64,000 bases of DNA from Fibrobacteraceae bacterium. Lineage in GTDB: Bacteria > Fibrobacterota > Fibrobacteria > Fibrobacterales > Fibrobacteraceae. The notes below the pieces were generated by a model. It searched no databases. It saw nothing but the letters and a program-made list of their open reading frames with translations, and was not told the origin of the DNA. The position numbers were made by a program, and so were the translations under genes. Of the stretch, positions 17,110 to 25,673 are shown in pieces. The stretch spans positions 89,044-153,043 of the forward strand of contig JAGBSH010000017.1 of assembly GCA_017631885.1 (NCBI GenBank), given 5' to 3'. Numbering within the stretch: position 1 is the stretch's first letter; each line of letters starts with the position of its first letter.

Positions 17110-17901
17110 TTAATTTTGTTCTTCTTCAACTGAAATTTTACGTTGCCCTGTAATAAATTGGTGAACAAATGGGTTCGTTGTATTCTTAATTTCTTCAACA
17201 GTCCCGACTTCAATAATACGCCCTTTGTAAAGCATCGCAATGCGGTCAGCCACTTTGAAAGCACTAACCATATCGTGCGTTACTACAACAGATGTCACAC
17301 CGAGTTTGCTTTGCATATCGAGAATCAAATCATTGATAACATCACTTGTAATTGGGTCAAGACCTGTTGTTGGTTCGTCGTAAAGGAGAATTTCTGGGTT
17401 AAGTGCTATAGCTCTTGCAAGGGCTACGCGTTTACGCATACCGCCAGAAAGTTCTGAAGGCATTTTAGTTCTAAACTCAGGAACAAGGTTAATCATTTTA
17501 AGTTTTTCTGTTACCGTTTCCTGAATTTGTTTTTCACTGAGTTCTGGGTGGTGTTCGCGTAAAGCAAAGGCAATATTTTCGCCTGTATCCATAGAGTCAA
17601 AAAGTGCCCCCATTTGAAAAAGCATTCCCATTTTACGCCGAATAGTATGCGTATCAAAAAAATCTGGGGAACTAATGGTAACTCCATCTACAGTAACCGT
17701 TCCATGATCTGGTTGAAGAAGTCCAATCATGTGTTTTAAAATAACTGATTTACCGCCACCGGACTGCCCAATAATCACCATTGTTTCACCACGACGAATA
17801 TCAAGATTTACATCTAAAAGAACATCTTGACGGCCAAAACTTTTTTTAAGACCGCGAAGTTCAATCATTACGTCATCAGGATTAATTTTAACATTTGGCA
17901 T
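17110..17901 (-). CDS. mlaF: ABC transporter ATPase MlaF-type
   Basis: ATP-binding subunit of a MlaFE-type transporter that moves phospholipids between the membranes. Walker A (GQSGGGKSVILKHMIG), Q-loop region (GMLFQMGALFDSM), signature LSGGMRKRVALARAIA, Walker B (EILLYDEPTTGLDP) and the switch His (VVVTHDM) are all present in 263 aa. The start chosen is the ATG at 17901 with TAGGT upstream, 7 bases after the mlaE stop; the open frame to 17946 would overlap mlaE. It is the last gene of the run that begins upstream of coaBC. No MCE-domain gene (mlaD) is next to it. Confidence 0.93.
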   Translation of the reverse strand: MPNVKINPDDVMIELRGLKKSFGRQDVLLDVNLDIRRGETMVIIGQSGGGKSVILKHMIGLLQPDHGTVTVDGVTISSPDFFDTHTIRRKMGMLFQMGALFDSMDTGENIAFALREHHPELSEKQIQETVTEKLKMINLVPEFRTKMPSELSGGMRKRVALARAIALNPEILLYDEPTTGLDPITSDVINDLILDMQSKLGVTSVVVTHDMVSAFKVADRIAMLYKGRIIEVGTVEEIKNTTNPFVHQFITGQRKISVEEEQN

Positions 17902-17908
17902 AAGATAC

Positions 17909-18688
17909 CTACTGGAAAAGAAGGGCGGCCATAAAGAAATCCGCAATTAAAATCATTAAGCAACTAGCAACAACAACATTCATTGTAGCAACACCAACGC
18001 CACGAGCCCCAGCTCCTGCATTAAGACCATGATAAAAACCAAGAACAAAAATAATGGCTCCAAAAATAAAAGACTTTATAACGCCGGCAAATAAATCCAT
18101 CGTCTGGAAAAGATACTGCATGCCAGTGTAATATGTATAAGTTGTTATATCAAGTGCAAGAACACAAACAATCCAACCACCAATTAAAGCAAGACAATTA
18201 GAAATAATCGTCAAACAAGGAACCATGGTCATAAAAGCTAAAAACCTTGGCATCGCTAAATAGCGGTATGGGTCAAGGCCTAAAACAGTATAAGCGTCTA
18301 GTTCTTCTTTTTCTCGCATTGAACCAATTTCTGCAGCAAGAGCACTCCCGACTCGCCCCGCAAGAACAAGGGCTGAAAGAATTGGCCCTAGTTCAATTAA
18401 AATCATTTTACATGCTGCAGTCCCCACAAATTTATCTGCAACTAAATCCCTGAACTGGAATTCGGCTTGAATGGTTGCCACCATGCCTGTAAAAATAGAA
18501 GTCACAAACAAGAGCGGAATAGAAGACACACCTATTTCAACCATTTGCTTGACAATTAAATTAGGGTGTTTATAAGCATGCGGAACATAGCGTAAAGTTC
18601 TTATAAATATCATTACCACTTCGCCGACATTTTCAATGCCAGTGATAATCAATTTACCAATCCACGCTATAAAATTCCGTAAAATCAA
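17909..18688 (-). CDS. mlaE: ABC transporter permease MlaE-type
   Basis: Integral membrane permease of a MlaFE/TrgB-type lipid transporter. The 259-aa product has the family pattern: an N-terminal amphipathic segment, then about five to six transmembrane helices, the loop ELGPILSALVLAGRVGSALAAEIGSM-like (split here as ILSALVLAGRVGSALAAEIG), the motif KEELDAYTVLGLDPYRYLAM, and GARGVGVATMNVVVAS near the end. The start is a TTG at 18688 that overlaps the dnaB stop (TTGA), with TTGGAGA at a good distance, so it is coupled to dnaB. Partner of the mlaF gene downstream. Confidence 0.92.
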   Translation of the reverse strand: MILRNFIAWIGKLIITGIENVGEVVMIFIRTLRYVPHAYKHPNLIVKQMVEIGVSSIPLLFVTSIFTGMVATIQAEFQFRDLVADKFVGTAACKMILIELGPILSALVLAGRVGSALAAEIGSMREKEELDAYTVLGLDPYRYLAMPRFLAFMTMVPCLTIISNCLALIGGWIVCVLALDITTYTYYTGMQYLFQTMDLFAGVIKSFIFGAIIFVLGFYHGLNAGAGARGVGVATMNVVVASCLMILIADFFMAALLFQ

Positions 18689-20094
18689 AATCCGTCTCCA
18701 ACATCATAAGGGTCTGTATTCATATAGCCATCGGCCATATTAAATGTTTCTTCTTCTGCTTGATTGTAAAACGCAGTACATTCTTTAATAAATGTCAAGT
18801 TAATATCATCTGTAGAACCATTACGATGCTTAGCCACCAAAAGTTGAGCGGAATTATCGCTACGTTCTTCATCGTTTTTAGCTCGATATGATTTTCTATC
18901 GACAAACCAAACCATATCAGCATCTTGTTCAATAGAACCAGACTCGCGCAAGTCAGAAAGTAATGGTCTATCTCTGCCTTTTTCTTCGGCTTTACGACTT
19001 AACTGGGCAAGAGCAATGATTGGAACTCCAACATCTTTTGCTAAGATTTTTAACCCACGAGAAATAGCACCTATAGCAACGGCGCGGTTTTCTTCTTTAC
19101 CGGTGCGCATCAACTGGAGATAATCCACAATCAACAAATCTAAACCAATTGTAGATTTTAATTTTCTTGCTTTTGACATCAATTCAGAAAGGCCTAAATC
19201 CGAATTATCATCTATGTAAAGTGGAGCATCATTTAATCGTTCGCAAGCATGCCCTATTTTACCGATATATTCTTGATTCAATTTTCCCGTTCTTAAGTTG
19301 TACAAAGGGACTTCTGACTGTATTGAGAGCACTCTCTGTACCAATTGTTCGGCACTCATTTCTAAACTGAAGAACGCTACTTTTTGATTATACTTTACAG
19401 CTGCATTGGCAGCAAGAGTTAAAGCAAAAGCCGTTTTACCCATACCAGGTCTTCCAGCTAAAATAATCAAATCTGACTTTTGCAAACCATTTGTCAATTC
19501 ATCAAGTTTATCAAAGCCAGTTCTAATTCCTGAAATACCTTCTTTTCTTGTTTGGATTTTTTCTAAAAGCGGAAGCAATACATTCTTAAGGGGTTTAAGA
19601 CTATCACGCGTTCCCTTTTCTGCTAAAGCAAAAATTTCCGCCTGCGTTTTCTGTAAAACATCTGAATGATCGGCTGCGGGGTCAAGCGCTGCCTTAATTG
19701 TATGATTCGATGATTCTATTAACTTTCGTAAAATTGCTTTTTTAGCCACCAATTCTGCATGGTATTCGGCATTTGCTGCAGATGGCACAGAATCCATGAC
19801 TTGAAGAATATATTCTTTGCCACCGACTTGAGAAAGCTTACCTTCTTGTTCAAGAAAATTGGTGAGCGTTACAAAATCAATGGGAGAACTAGCTTCATAA
19901 AGTTTACGCAAAGCGCCCCAAATAAATTGATGACGTTTTTGAAAGAAACTGTCTTCTTCCAAAAGAGGCATTATTTCAGAAAGTGTATCCGGATCCTGAA
20001 TTAAACCGCCTAGCAAATAAACTTCGGCATCCGGGGCTTGTGGCATAGCCCGTCCGGCATATTGCTGCGTTTCATTATTTTCCATATTTTCCAA
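18685..20094 (-). CDS. dnaB: Replicative DNA helicase
   Basis: Hexameric 5'-3' helicase of the replication fork. The N-terminal domain (PDAEVYLLGGLIQDPD to about residue 115) is followed by the RecA-like ATPase: Walker A LIILAGRPGMGKTAFAL (~residue 210), Walker B LDLLIVDYLQLM, and the conserved LSDLRESGSIEQDADMV. At 469 aa the length is normal and no intein is present. The first codon is probably the TTG at 20094, six bases after GGAG (20101-20105); the in-frame ATG at 20085 is too far from it. The order coaBC, UDG-like, dnaB, mlaE, mlaF suggests one transcript. Confidence 0.95.
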   Translation of the reverse strand: MENMENNETQQYAGRAMPQAPDAEVYLLGGLIQDPDTLSEIMPLLEEDSFFQKRHQFIWGALRKLYEASSPIDFVTLTNFLEQEGKLSQVGGKEYILQVMDSVPSAANAEYHAELVAKKAILRKLIESSNHTIKAALDPAADHSDVLQKTQAEIFALAEKGTRDSLKPLKNVLLPLLEKIQTRKEGISGIRTGFDKLDELTNGLQKSDLIILAGRPGMGKTAFALTLAANAAVKYNQKVAFFSLEMSAEQLVQRVLSIQSEVPLYNLRTGKLNQEYIGKIGHACERLNDAPLYIDDNSDLGLSELMSKARKLKSTIGLDLLIVDYLQLMRTGKEENRAVAIGAISRGLKILAKDVGVPIIALAQLSRKAEEKGRDRPLLSDLRESGSIEQDADMVWFVDRKSYRAKNDEERSDNSAQLLVAKHRNGSTDDINLTFIKECTAFYNQAEEETFNMADGYMNTDPYDVGDGF

Positions 20095-20148
20095 AATAAA
20101 CTCCTAAACTCTAAATTTACTTTTCATTTATCACTATGGGACTCTTCT

Positions 20149-20976
20149 TTAATTTTTATTCTCAAAAAAACCGCATTTAGGGATAAAAATATTCCAAGTT
20201 TCTTTTTTTAGAGCCACATTAGAAAGCATTTCTTTAGCGCTATGCAAAACAACCGTTCGAGTTGAGGCAAATTCTAACGGAAGGCCTGCTAATTGTCGTA
20301 AAGATTTATCACGACCAAAAACTTGTCGCATTGCTAATTCACCAAAGACCACTAAAATTTCAGGTTTTATAAAAAAGAGTTCTTTTTCTAAAATATTTCG
20401 CAAAGTTGTATCTAACAAAGGAGAAGGAACTCTATCCGTTAATGATTTATACATATAGCTGAAATAACATTCTTCTGAAGGAATAGACAATGCTTTAAAC
20501 ATACGTTCAAGCATTTGTCCAACAGGAGTATTTTGCCAAGTTCCTGAAAAATCTTCTGGCAACGGAAAATCTAAAAGGATAAATACTTTAGGAGAAAATT
20601 TGCCACACCCTCTGAAAATCTTTTTGCCTTGATACATGGGGTGGTGCTCTATACGCACATAAAGTTCTTCTAAAGAATTTACACTAGCAAAATCATTTTG
20701 CACATTCAATGGTTTTGTCTGTAATGCAGAAAACGAAAGAGGTTCTTGTGTAGAATTTGGCTTTTGAATTGATGGCTTTTCTGGAATTCTTCTTACAGAA
20801 GAAGGAACCTGTAAAACACGTTCTTGAACGACAGGCTTTTCTTCGATAGTTCGTGCAATAGAAACATTTGGAATGGTTTTCTTTTTAGGTAAACTCCAAG
20901 GCTCGTCAAAAAATATTTCTGCCGTTCCTAATTCTATTTGCGCTTCAAGATAATCCCTAAGTTCTTCTACATTCAT
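20149..20976 (-). CDS. Degenerate uracil-DNA glycosylase-superfamily protein
   Basis: A 275-aa protein. Residues 1-100 are a low-complexity Pro/Glu/Lys region; residues ~105-270 fit the fold of family 4 uracil-DNA glycosylases: KVFILLDFPLPED (motif 1 position), TPVGQMLERMFKALSI, YFSYMYKSL (usually NVVKCRP-like), PEILVVFGELAMRQVFG, and a late LHSAKEML (His of the usual HPS). The cysteines that hold the [4Fe-4S] cluster in family 4 enzymes are not present as a set and motif 1 lacks the usual GEAPG, so activity is uncertain. The ATG overlaps the coaBC stop (ATGA). It may be a structural relative with another role. Confidence 0.6.
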   Translation of the reverse strand: MNVEELRDYLEAQIELGTAEIFFDEPWSLPKKKTIPNVSIARTIEEKPVVQERVLQVPSSVRRIPEKPSIQKPNSTQEPLSFSALQTKPLNVQNDFASVNSLEELYVRIEHHPMYQGKKIFRGCGKFSPKVFILLDFPLPEDFSGTWQNTPVGQMLERMFKALSIPSEECYFSYMYKSLTDRVPSPLLDTTLRNILEKELFFIKPEILVVFGELAMRQVFGRDKSLRQLAGLPLEFASTRTVVLHSAKEMLSNVALKKETWNIFIPKCGFFENKN

Positions 20977-22181
20977 TTAGTTTTTTCCAATTCTAAAAGA
21001 GTAAAACGCAAAATACCAAGAGCTAAATCTCGTTTTGAAGCCATTTGCAATTCAGGGACAGTCCCACCTTTTTCTACTAAAGAAAAAGCCACATTATCTT
21101 TACCAAAGCCACTTTCTTTTGCCACTGGCATATTTAAAACCAAAAGGTCTGCCCCACTTTTCTCTAATTTTTCTTTAGCATGTAATTCCGGTTTTTCTGT
21201 TTCTAAAGCAAAGCCAACAACAACTTGTCCTTTTCTTTTTTGTGCAACCGAATCCCTTAAAATATTGGGGTTTGGGATTAAATCTAAATGAAGTTGACTT
21301 CTGCTATCTTTTATTTTTTCATTTGCTACTTCTGCCGGGCGATAATCAGCAACAGCTGCACAATGAACCAAAACATCATAGTCTTTTGCTTGGCTTAACA
21401 CGGCTTCATGCATTTCAATAGCACTTCTTACATTAACCACTTTTGAAAAACTAGGGGCCGCCACATCCATTGGACCACAAACCATAGTAACATCAAAACC
21501 AGCTTCATAAAAAACGTTTGCAATCGCCGTTGCTGTTTTACCGCTAGAACGATTAGAAATATAACGAACCGGATCAATTAATTCTTCTGTTCTGCCTGCT
21601 GTAATTAGAACTCGTTTTCCATTTTTACAAACATTCTTAACTTCTTTTGCATTTTTTAAGGCATTAAGAATTTCTTCTGGCTCTGCCATACGGCCTTCAC
21701 CAGTTTCGCCACAAGCTAATTCTCCTTTAGGAGATTCTAAAACATGCACACCATTTGCTTTCAAGCGTTCTAAATTTTGTTGAACAGCAAAAGAAGAATA
21801 CATAGTCACATTCATTGCCGGAGCAATCCATTTTTCGCCTGCACAAGACATAAAACAAAGCGAAACAGGGTCATCAGCAATTCCATTTGCAATTTTACCA
21901 ATTGTATTTGCGGAACAAGGAGCAATTAAATAAAGGTCAGCCCAACGTGGAAAATCAATATGTTGAAATGGTCTTGCTTCTAAAGTTCCATTTTCCAAGT
22001 AAACAGGACATTTAGAAAGCGAAGCAAACGTCAATGGGGCTACAAATTTTGTGGCAGCAGAAGTCATCGAGACACGTACTTCAGCACCTTCCTTTTGTAA
22101 CAACCTCAACAATGTGCAAGTTTTATAGGCAGCTATTCCACCTGTCACACCTAACAATATCTTTTTTCCGCATAAATTCAT
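20973..22181 (-). CDS. coaBC: Bifunctional phosphopantothenoylcysteine decarboxylase / phosphopantothenate-cysteine ligase
   Basis: Makes 4'-phosphopantetheine for coenzyme A in two steps. The N-terminal CoaC flavodecarboxylase (KILLGVTGGIAAYKTC, the PCSANTIGKIANGIADD loop, the catalytic APAMNVTMY segment) joins at ~residue 190 the CoaB ligase (VLITAGRTEELIDPVRYISN, SSGKTATAIAN, HCAAVADYRP, KIKDSRSQLHLDLIPNPNIL). 402 aa is typical. The start used is the ATG at 22181, which begins right at the conserved N-terminus; an upstream TTG at 22208 would add nine hydrophobic residues. Its end overlaps the next gene by ATGA. Confidence 0.95.
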   Translation of the reverse strand: MNLCGKKILLGVTGGIAAYKTCTLLRLLQKEGAEVRVSMTSAATKFVAPLTFASLSKCPVYLENGTLEARPFQHIDFPRWADLYLIAPCSANTIGKIANGIADDPVSLCFMSCAGEKWIAPAMNVTMYSSFAVQQNLERLKANGVHVLESPKGELACGETGEGRMAEPEEILNALKNAKEVKNVCKNGKRVLITAGRTEELIDPVRYISNRSSGKTATAIANVFYEAGFDVTMVCGPMDVAAPSFSKVVNVRSAIEMHEAVLSQAKDYDVLVHCAAVADYRPAEVANEKIKDSRSQLHLDLIPNPNILRDSVAQKRKGQVVVGFALETEKPELHAKEKLEKSGADLLVLNMPVAKESGFGKDNVAFSLVEKGGTVPELQMASKRDLALGILRFTLLELEKTK

Positions 22182-22213
22182 AAGGACAAAAATAAAAAAT
22201 AATGACAACTCAT

Positions 22214-22252
22214 AAAAAAAAGGAACCCGGTCCTTGGCCGGATTTCCTTTTT
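22214..22252 (-). terminator. Intrinsic terminator after the NrdD-tail-like gene
   Basis: AAAAAGGAA with CCGG pairs with CCGG and TTCCTTTTT across a short loop, with a small internal bulge. T runs flank both sides. It separates the small gene at 22274-22453 from coaBC, so coaBC probably has its own promoter or depends on read-through. Confidence 0.78.
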
Positions 22253-22273
22253 ATGTTACTAATTCTTTAGTAA

Positions 22274-22453
22274 TTAAGCTGCTTTTTCGTTAGCAACACT
22301 GCAACATTCAGAATGTTGGTGTTTCACGCGGTCACGAACTTCAGCCTTTTTACCATCGTTAAAACGATCTAATGTGCCTACCAAATAACCAGTAATGCGG
22401 CGAATCCTTTCAAAGCGGATTCCTTCACCAATAAGAGTTTCTTGTTTTTCCAT
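22274..22453 (-). CDS. 59-aa protein resembling the NrdD C-terminal tail
   Basis: A 59-aa protein (MEKQETLIGEGIRFERIRRI start) whose core RITGYLVGTLDRFNDGKKAE followed by VRDRVKH closely resembles the C-terminal tail of anaerobic ribonucleotide reductase NrdD (the G-Y-phi-V...FN..K..E..DRV segment that precedes the glycyl radical). It ends with HSECCSVANEKAA, which contains adjacent cysteines. No NrdD catalytic domain is present nearby. Small stand-alone proteins of this type are often auto-annotated as anaerobic reductases, but a protein this short cannot be the enzyme. The start at 22453 has AAGGATG upstream. A strong terminator follows. Possible roles include a partner or repair peptide for NrdD, which is inference. 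Confidence 0.65.
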   Translation of the reverse strand: MEKQETLIGEGIRFERIRRITGYLVGTLDRFNDGKKAEVRDRVKHQHSECCSVANEKAA

Positions 22454-22639
22454 AACACCATCCTTAAAATGTATAACTACAATATATATTGTTTTTTTAA
22501 TCTTGGACACCCCAATATATAGAAAAATTTGTTTTTTACAAAAAAATGTATTTTTCTATATATTCAACTGTAAAACATTTTTTACTTTTCAAAAATATCC
22601 TTGACAAGTTGCAGCAAAAGATTTTTCTAAAAAAGAACA

Positions 22640-24499
22640 TTAACGCCTTCCAAAGCGTCGCGTTTTACGAAAAGGAGTATCTCCATGGCTTTCACGAAAA
22701 GGCTTTTCTTTTTTACGAGAAACAGGCCTTTCTTCACGACGAGTTTTTGATTTTCCTCTTCTAGAAACTAAAGAATCTTGGCTAAAAGACCTTCTAACCA
22801 CAAAATCTTTAATGCCTTTTGGGGCCTCTTCTGTCATCAGGCGGAATTTTGAAGGGTTTCCACGAATGGACATTTGTTCTAGAATCTGCAATAAAGCTTC
22901 TGGAACTGTTTCTGGTAATTCTACTGTACTGAATTTATCAAAGAGTTTAATACGCCCTATTTCGGCAGAAGAAATTCCCGATTCCCCAGCAATCGCACCA
23001 ACAATATCTCTTGGCGAAACATGGTGTTTGCGACCAACCCCTAAATAATAGCGTAAAAAACCTTCTTCAATTCCATCTAAACCTTCTTTACGTTCTTTTC
23101 TAAGGCGTTTATTTTCTTCGGCACCAAGGCCAAATGTTTTTTCGGCTTTAAATTGTTTGCCACGTTCTTCTGCTGGTGGCAATTCTTGCATTTCTGGGAA
23201 AAGGGGCTGAGATTCTTGAGCAAGAGAAGTCAGAGTTGCTGCTAATTCAATCAAAGGCACTCCTGCTTCTTCTGCTAAATCCTGCACAAGTTCTTTAAAC
23301 TTTTCGCCAGAACCATTTGAAAGATTTTCTAAAACTTTTTTCTTAAACGATTCTACTCTTTTTTCACTTATCTGCAAGCCCGTTGGCATATCCATGGAAG
23401 CGATTGGTTGCCTTGTTGCCTTTTCTATCATTTTTAACAAACGCCTTTCTCTTGGCGTTACAAAAAGAATTGCATTTCCTGTTCTGCCAGCTCTTCCTGT
23501 TCTTCCAATACGATGCACGTAAGATTCTGTATCATAAGGAACATCATAATTAACAACTAGCGAAATTCTATCTACATCTATTCCTCTTGCGGCCACATCT
23601 GTGGCTACAACAATATCAAGTTTTCCAAGTTTCAAACGATTTATGGTACGTTCTCTTAGAGTCTGCGCTAAATCGCCTGAAAGTGGAGCGGCATTAAAGC
23701 CCCGGGCTTCTAATTTTTCTGCCACTTCCGCTGTTTCTTGTTTTGTTCTAACAAAAATTAAAATTCCATCGGCAGTTTCACTTTCTAATACTCGAGTCAA
23801 CGCTTCTAACTTGTGTTGCGGGCGCACCATTATATAGCGTTGGTTAATATTTTCAACGGTTGCTGTTTTACCTTCTATCCGAACTTCTTCATACTCTCCA
23901 AGATAACGTTCTACAATTTGTCGAACCGCTTCTGGCATTGTTGCACTAAACAAAGCTCGTTGTGCTGTTTTTGGAATTTCTTTTAAAATAGATTCAACAT
24001 CTTCCATAAATCCCATATCAAGCATTTCATCAGCTTCATCTAACACAACGGCCTGAACACGAGCTAAAGAAACAGAACCTCGGCGGATATGATCTAAAAG
24101 GCGCCCTGGAGTAGCAATCACTACAGAGATATTTCTCTTTAAAGCCTTTAATTGTACGCCAATATCTTGCCCACCATAAACGGCGAGCGTTCTAACTTTT
24201 GGAATTGCAACAGCAAATGATTGTATGGCTTCTGCCACTTGAATAGAAAGTTCTCTCGTTGGCGTTAAAACAAGCATTGCCGGAGTTGAATGAGAAAAGT
24301 CAAGCTTTGAAAGTAATGGCAAAGAAAATGCAGCGGTTTTTCCTGTTCCAGTTTGTGCTGTTCCTAAAAGATTTTTGCCTTTTAATAAAACAGGTATTGC
24401 TTTTTGCTGAATTGGTGAAGGGACTTCATAGCCTGCTTTTTGAACGGCTTCTAAAACTTGTGGAGATAAACCCAAGTCTGAAAAATTCATTTCTTCCAT
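22640..24499 (-). CDS. deaD: DEAD-box RNA helicase with DbpA-type RNA-binding domain
   Basis: ATP-dependent RNA helicase of the DeaD/CsdA group, active in ribosome assembly and mRNA turnover, often cold-induced. Motifs in order: Q motif (PSPIQQKAIP), Walker A AQTGTGKTAAF, PTREL, TPGRLLDHI, VLDEADEMLDMGF, SAT, ARGIDVDRI and HRIGRTGRAGRTG. Residues ~480-560 match the DbpA RNA-binding RRM (GVGRKHHVSPRDIVGAIAGE), and the last ~50 residues are a basic Arg/Lys tail. 619 aa. AGAGGAGT precedes the ATG. A leader of about 70 nt is predicted from the promoter at 24576-24603, as in cold-shock helicase mRNAs. Confidence 0.94.
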   Translation of the reverse strand: MEEMNFSDLGLSPQVLEAVQKAGYEVPSPIQQKAIPVLLKGKNLLGTAQTGTGKTAAFSLPLLSKLDFSHSTPAMLVLTPTRELSIQVAEAIQSFAVAIPKVRTLAVYGGQDIGVQLKALKRNISVVIATPGRLLDHIRRGSVSLARVQAVVLDEADEMLDMGFMEDVESILKEIPKTAQRALFSATMPEAVRQIVERYLGEYEEVRIEGKTATVENINQRYIMVRPQHKLEALTRVLESETADGILIFVRTKQETAEVAEKLEARGFNAAPLSGDLAQTLRERTINRLKLGKLDIVVATDVAARGIDVDRISLVVNYDVPYDTESYVHRIGRTGRAGRTGNAILFVTPRERRLLKMIEKATRQPIASMDMPTGLQISEKRVESFKKKVLENLSNGSGEKFKELVQDLAEEAGVPLIELAATLTSLAQESQPLFPEMQELPPAEERGKQFKAEKTFGLGAEENKRLRKERKEGLDGIEEGFLRYYLGVGRKHHVSPRDIVGAIAGESGISSAEIGRIKLFDKFSTVELPETVPEALLQILEQMSIRGNPSKFRLMTEEAPKGIKDFVVRRSFSQDSLVSRRGKSKTRREERPVSRKKEKPFRESHGDTPFRKTRRFGRR

Positions 24500-24575
24500 A
24501 CATAACTCCTCTGAGAACTGCGACTAACACCTGCACATTTCTCAAGAGTCGCTCGTTCAAATCTATGAGTGGTGC

Positions 24576-24603
24576 AATATAGAAACTTTCTTTCATAAAC
24601 AAA
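24576..24603 (-). promoter_or_regulatory. Putative promoter of the DEAD-box helicase gene
   Basis: Minus strand: TTTGTT (24603-24598), a 16-bp spacer, TATATT (24581-24576). Transcription from about 24569 gives a leader of roughly 70 nt before the ATG at 24499. Confidence 0.4.
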
Positions 24604-24632
24604 TGAATACGCTTTCTTCTTTTGTTAAAGTC

Positions 24633-24661
24633 TTGTCAATAAAAAAAACATTTACTAAATT
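24633..24661 (+). promoter_or_regulatory. Putative promoter of tRNA-Ser
   Basis: TTGTCA (24633-24638, five of six to consensus), a 17-bp spacer, TAAATT (24656-24661). The start site would fall 3-5 bases before the tRNA. Confidence 0.5.
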
Positions 24662-24671
24662 CCTTCCCATC

Positions 24672-24759
24672 GGAGAGATGCCAGAGTTGGTCGATTGGGA
24701 CGGACTCGAAATCCGTAGACTCCGCAAGGGGTCCGAGGGTTCGAATCCCTCTCTCTCCT
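24672..24759 (+). tRNA. tRNA-Ser (anticodon CGA)
   Basis: An 88-nt type II tRNA: acceptor GGAGAGA (24672-24678) pairs with TCTCTCC (24752-24758); the anticodon loop is CTCGAAA, giving anticodon CGA for UCG codons; a long variable arm (GACTCC/GGGGTC) and a GGTTCGAATCC T-arm are present. CCA is not encoded. The discriminator base is T (24759), whereas bacterial tRNA-Ser usually has G. A terminator follows immediately. Confidence 0.95.
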
Positions 24760-24761
24760 TT

Positions 24762-24788
24762 AAAGCTTCGCTTCGCGAGGCTTTTTTT
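24762..24788 (+). terminator. Intrinsic terminator of tRNA-Ser
   Basis: AAAGC.TCGC pairs with GCGA.GCTTT around a TTC loop, followed by a T run to 24788. It starts 3 bases after the tRNA. Confidence 0.85.
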
Positions 24789-24890
24789 ATTTTAATATTC
24801 ATTTTAAAATAGAGTTTAATCTTTTGAATCTTTTTATATTTGAGAAGAAGTTTCAAGGCCGTTTCTGGCATTCATTTTTATTTTTAGACT

Positions 24891-25664
24891 ATGCTTACAA
24901 AACGTTTAATTATCTGTTTAGATGTCCGCGACAAAAAAGTCACTAAAGGTGTAAAGTTTAAAGGCAACATTGATATAGGCGACCCTGTTGAAATGGGTGC
25001 TCGTTACAGCGCAGAAGGCGTTGATGAACTTGTATTTTACGATATTACCGCTAGTGCCGAAAATAGGCCTTGCGATATTGAAATGGTTCGTGAAATCGCA
25101 AAAAATGTTTTTATCCCTTTTGCTGTTGGTGGAGGCATTCGCAACTTAGAAGATATGCGAGCCGTTCTTTTAGCCGGGGCTGAAAAAGTAAGCATCAATA
25201 GCCTTGCCGTTTTACACCCAGAAATAATTGAAGAAGGCGCTAAAGCTTTTGGCAACCAATGTATGGTTCTTGGAATGGACGTAAAAGCCGTTGAAAAAAC
25301 AGAACAGATTCCAAGTGGTTATGAAGTTTACATACAAGGTGGCAGAAAACCAATGGGGCTCGATGCCGTTGAATGGGCTAAAAAAGCAGTAGCTCTTGGT
25401 ATTGGAGAAATTTGCGTTAATTCTATTGATGCCGATGGCACAAAAGAAGGCTATGAATTAAACATTACCCAACAAATCGCCAAAGCTGTTCCGGTCCCTG
25501 TGATTGCTAGTGGTGGTGCTGGGATTCCTGAACACATTTCTGATTTATTTGCCAAAACCGATGCCGATGCAGCTTTGGTTGCTTCTATGGTTCATTTCGG
25601 AGAATACACTGTAGAAGGAATTAAAGAAGCTATGCAAAATGCAAACATTCCTGTTCGTCATTAG
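24891..25664 (+). CDS. hisF: Imidazole glycerol phosphate synthase, cyclase subunit
   Basis: With HisH, converts PRFAR and ammonia to imidazole glycerol phosphate and AICAR in histidine synthesis. TIM-barrel protein of 257 aa with the catalytic Asp in IICLDVRD (residue ~11) and the second in [14 protein letters not shown] (~residue 181 region). Phosphate-binding loops [13 protein letters not shown] and [13 protein letters not shown] are clear, as is VFYDITAS. No other his genes are in the window, so the pathway is scattered. There is no good Shine-Dalgarno before the ATG; a TATTTT at 24879-24884 lies just upstream, so a very short leader is possible. tldD follows 9 bases later. Confidence 0.96.
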   Translation: MLTKRLIICLDVRDKKVTKGVKFKGNIDIGDPVEMGARYSAEGVDELVFYDITASAENRPCDIEMVREIAKNVFIPFAVGGGIRNLEDMRAVLLAGAEKVSINSLAVLHPEIIEEGAKAFGNQCMVLGMDVKAVEKTEQIPSGYEVYIQGGRKPMGLDAVEWAKKAVALGIGEICVNSIDADGTKEGYELNITQQIAKAVPVPVIASGGAGIPEHISDLFAKTDADAALVASMVHFGEYTVEGIKEAMQNANIPVRH

Positions 25665-25673
25665 AGAAATTTT

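Noticed and set aside
24593-24871. 92-aa minus-strand frame with KEREGFEPSDPLRS
   Set aside because: It is the translation of the antisense of tRNA-Ser; this peptide is a well-known artefact.
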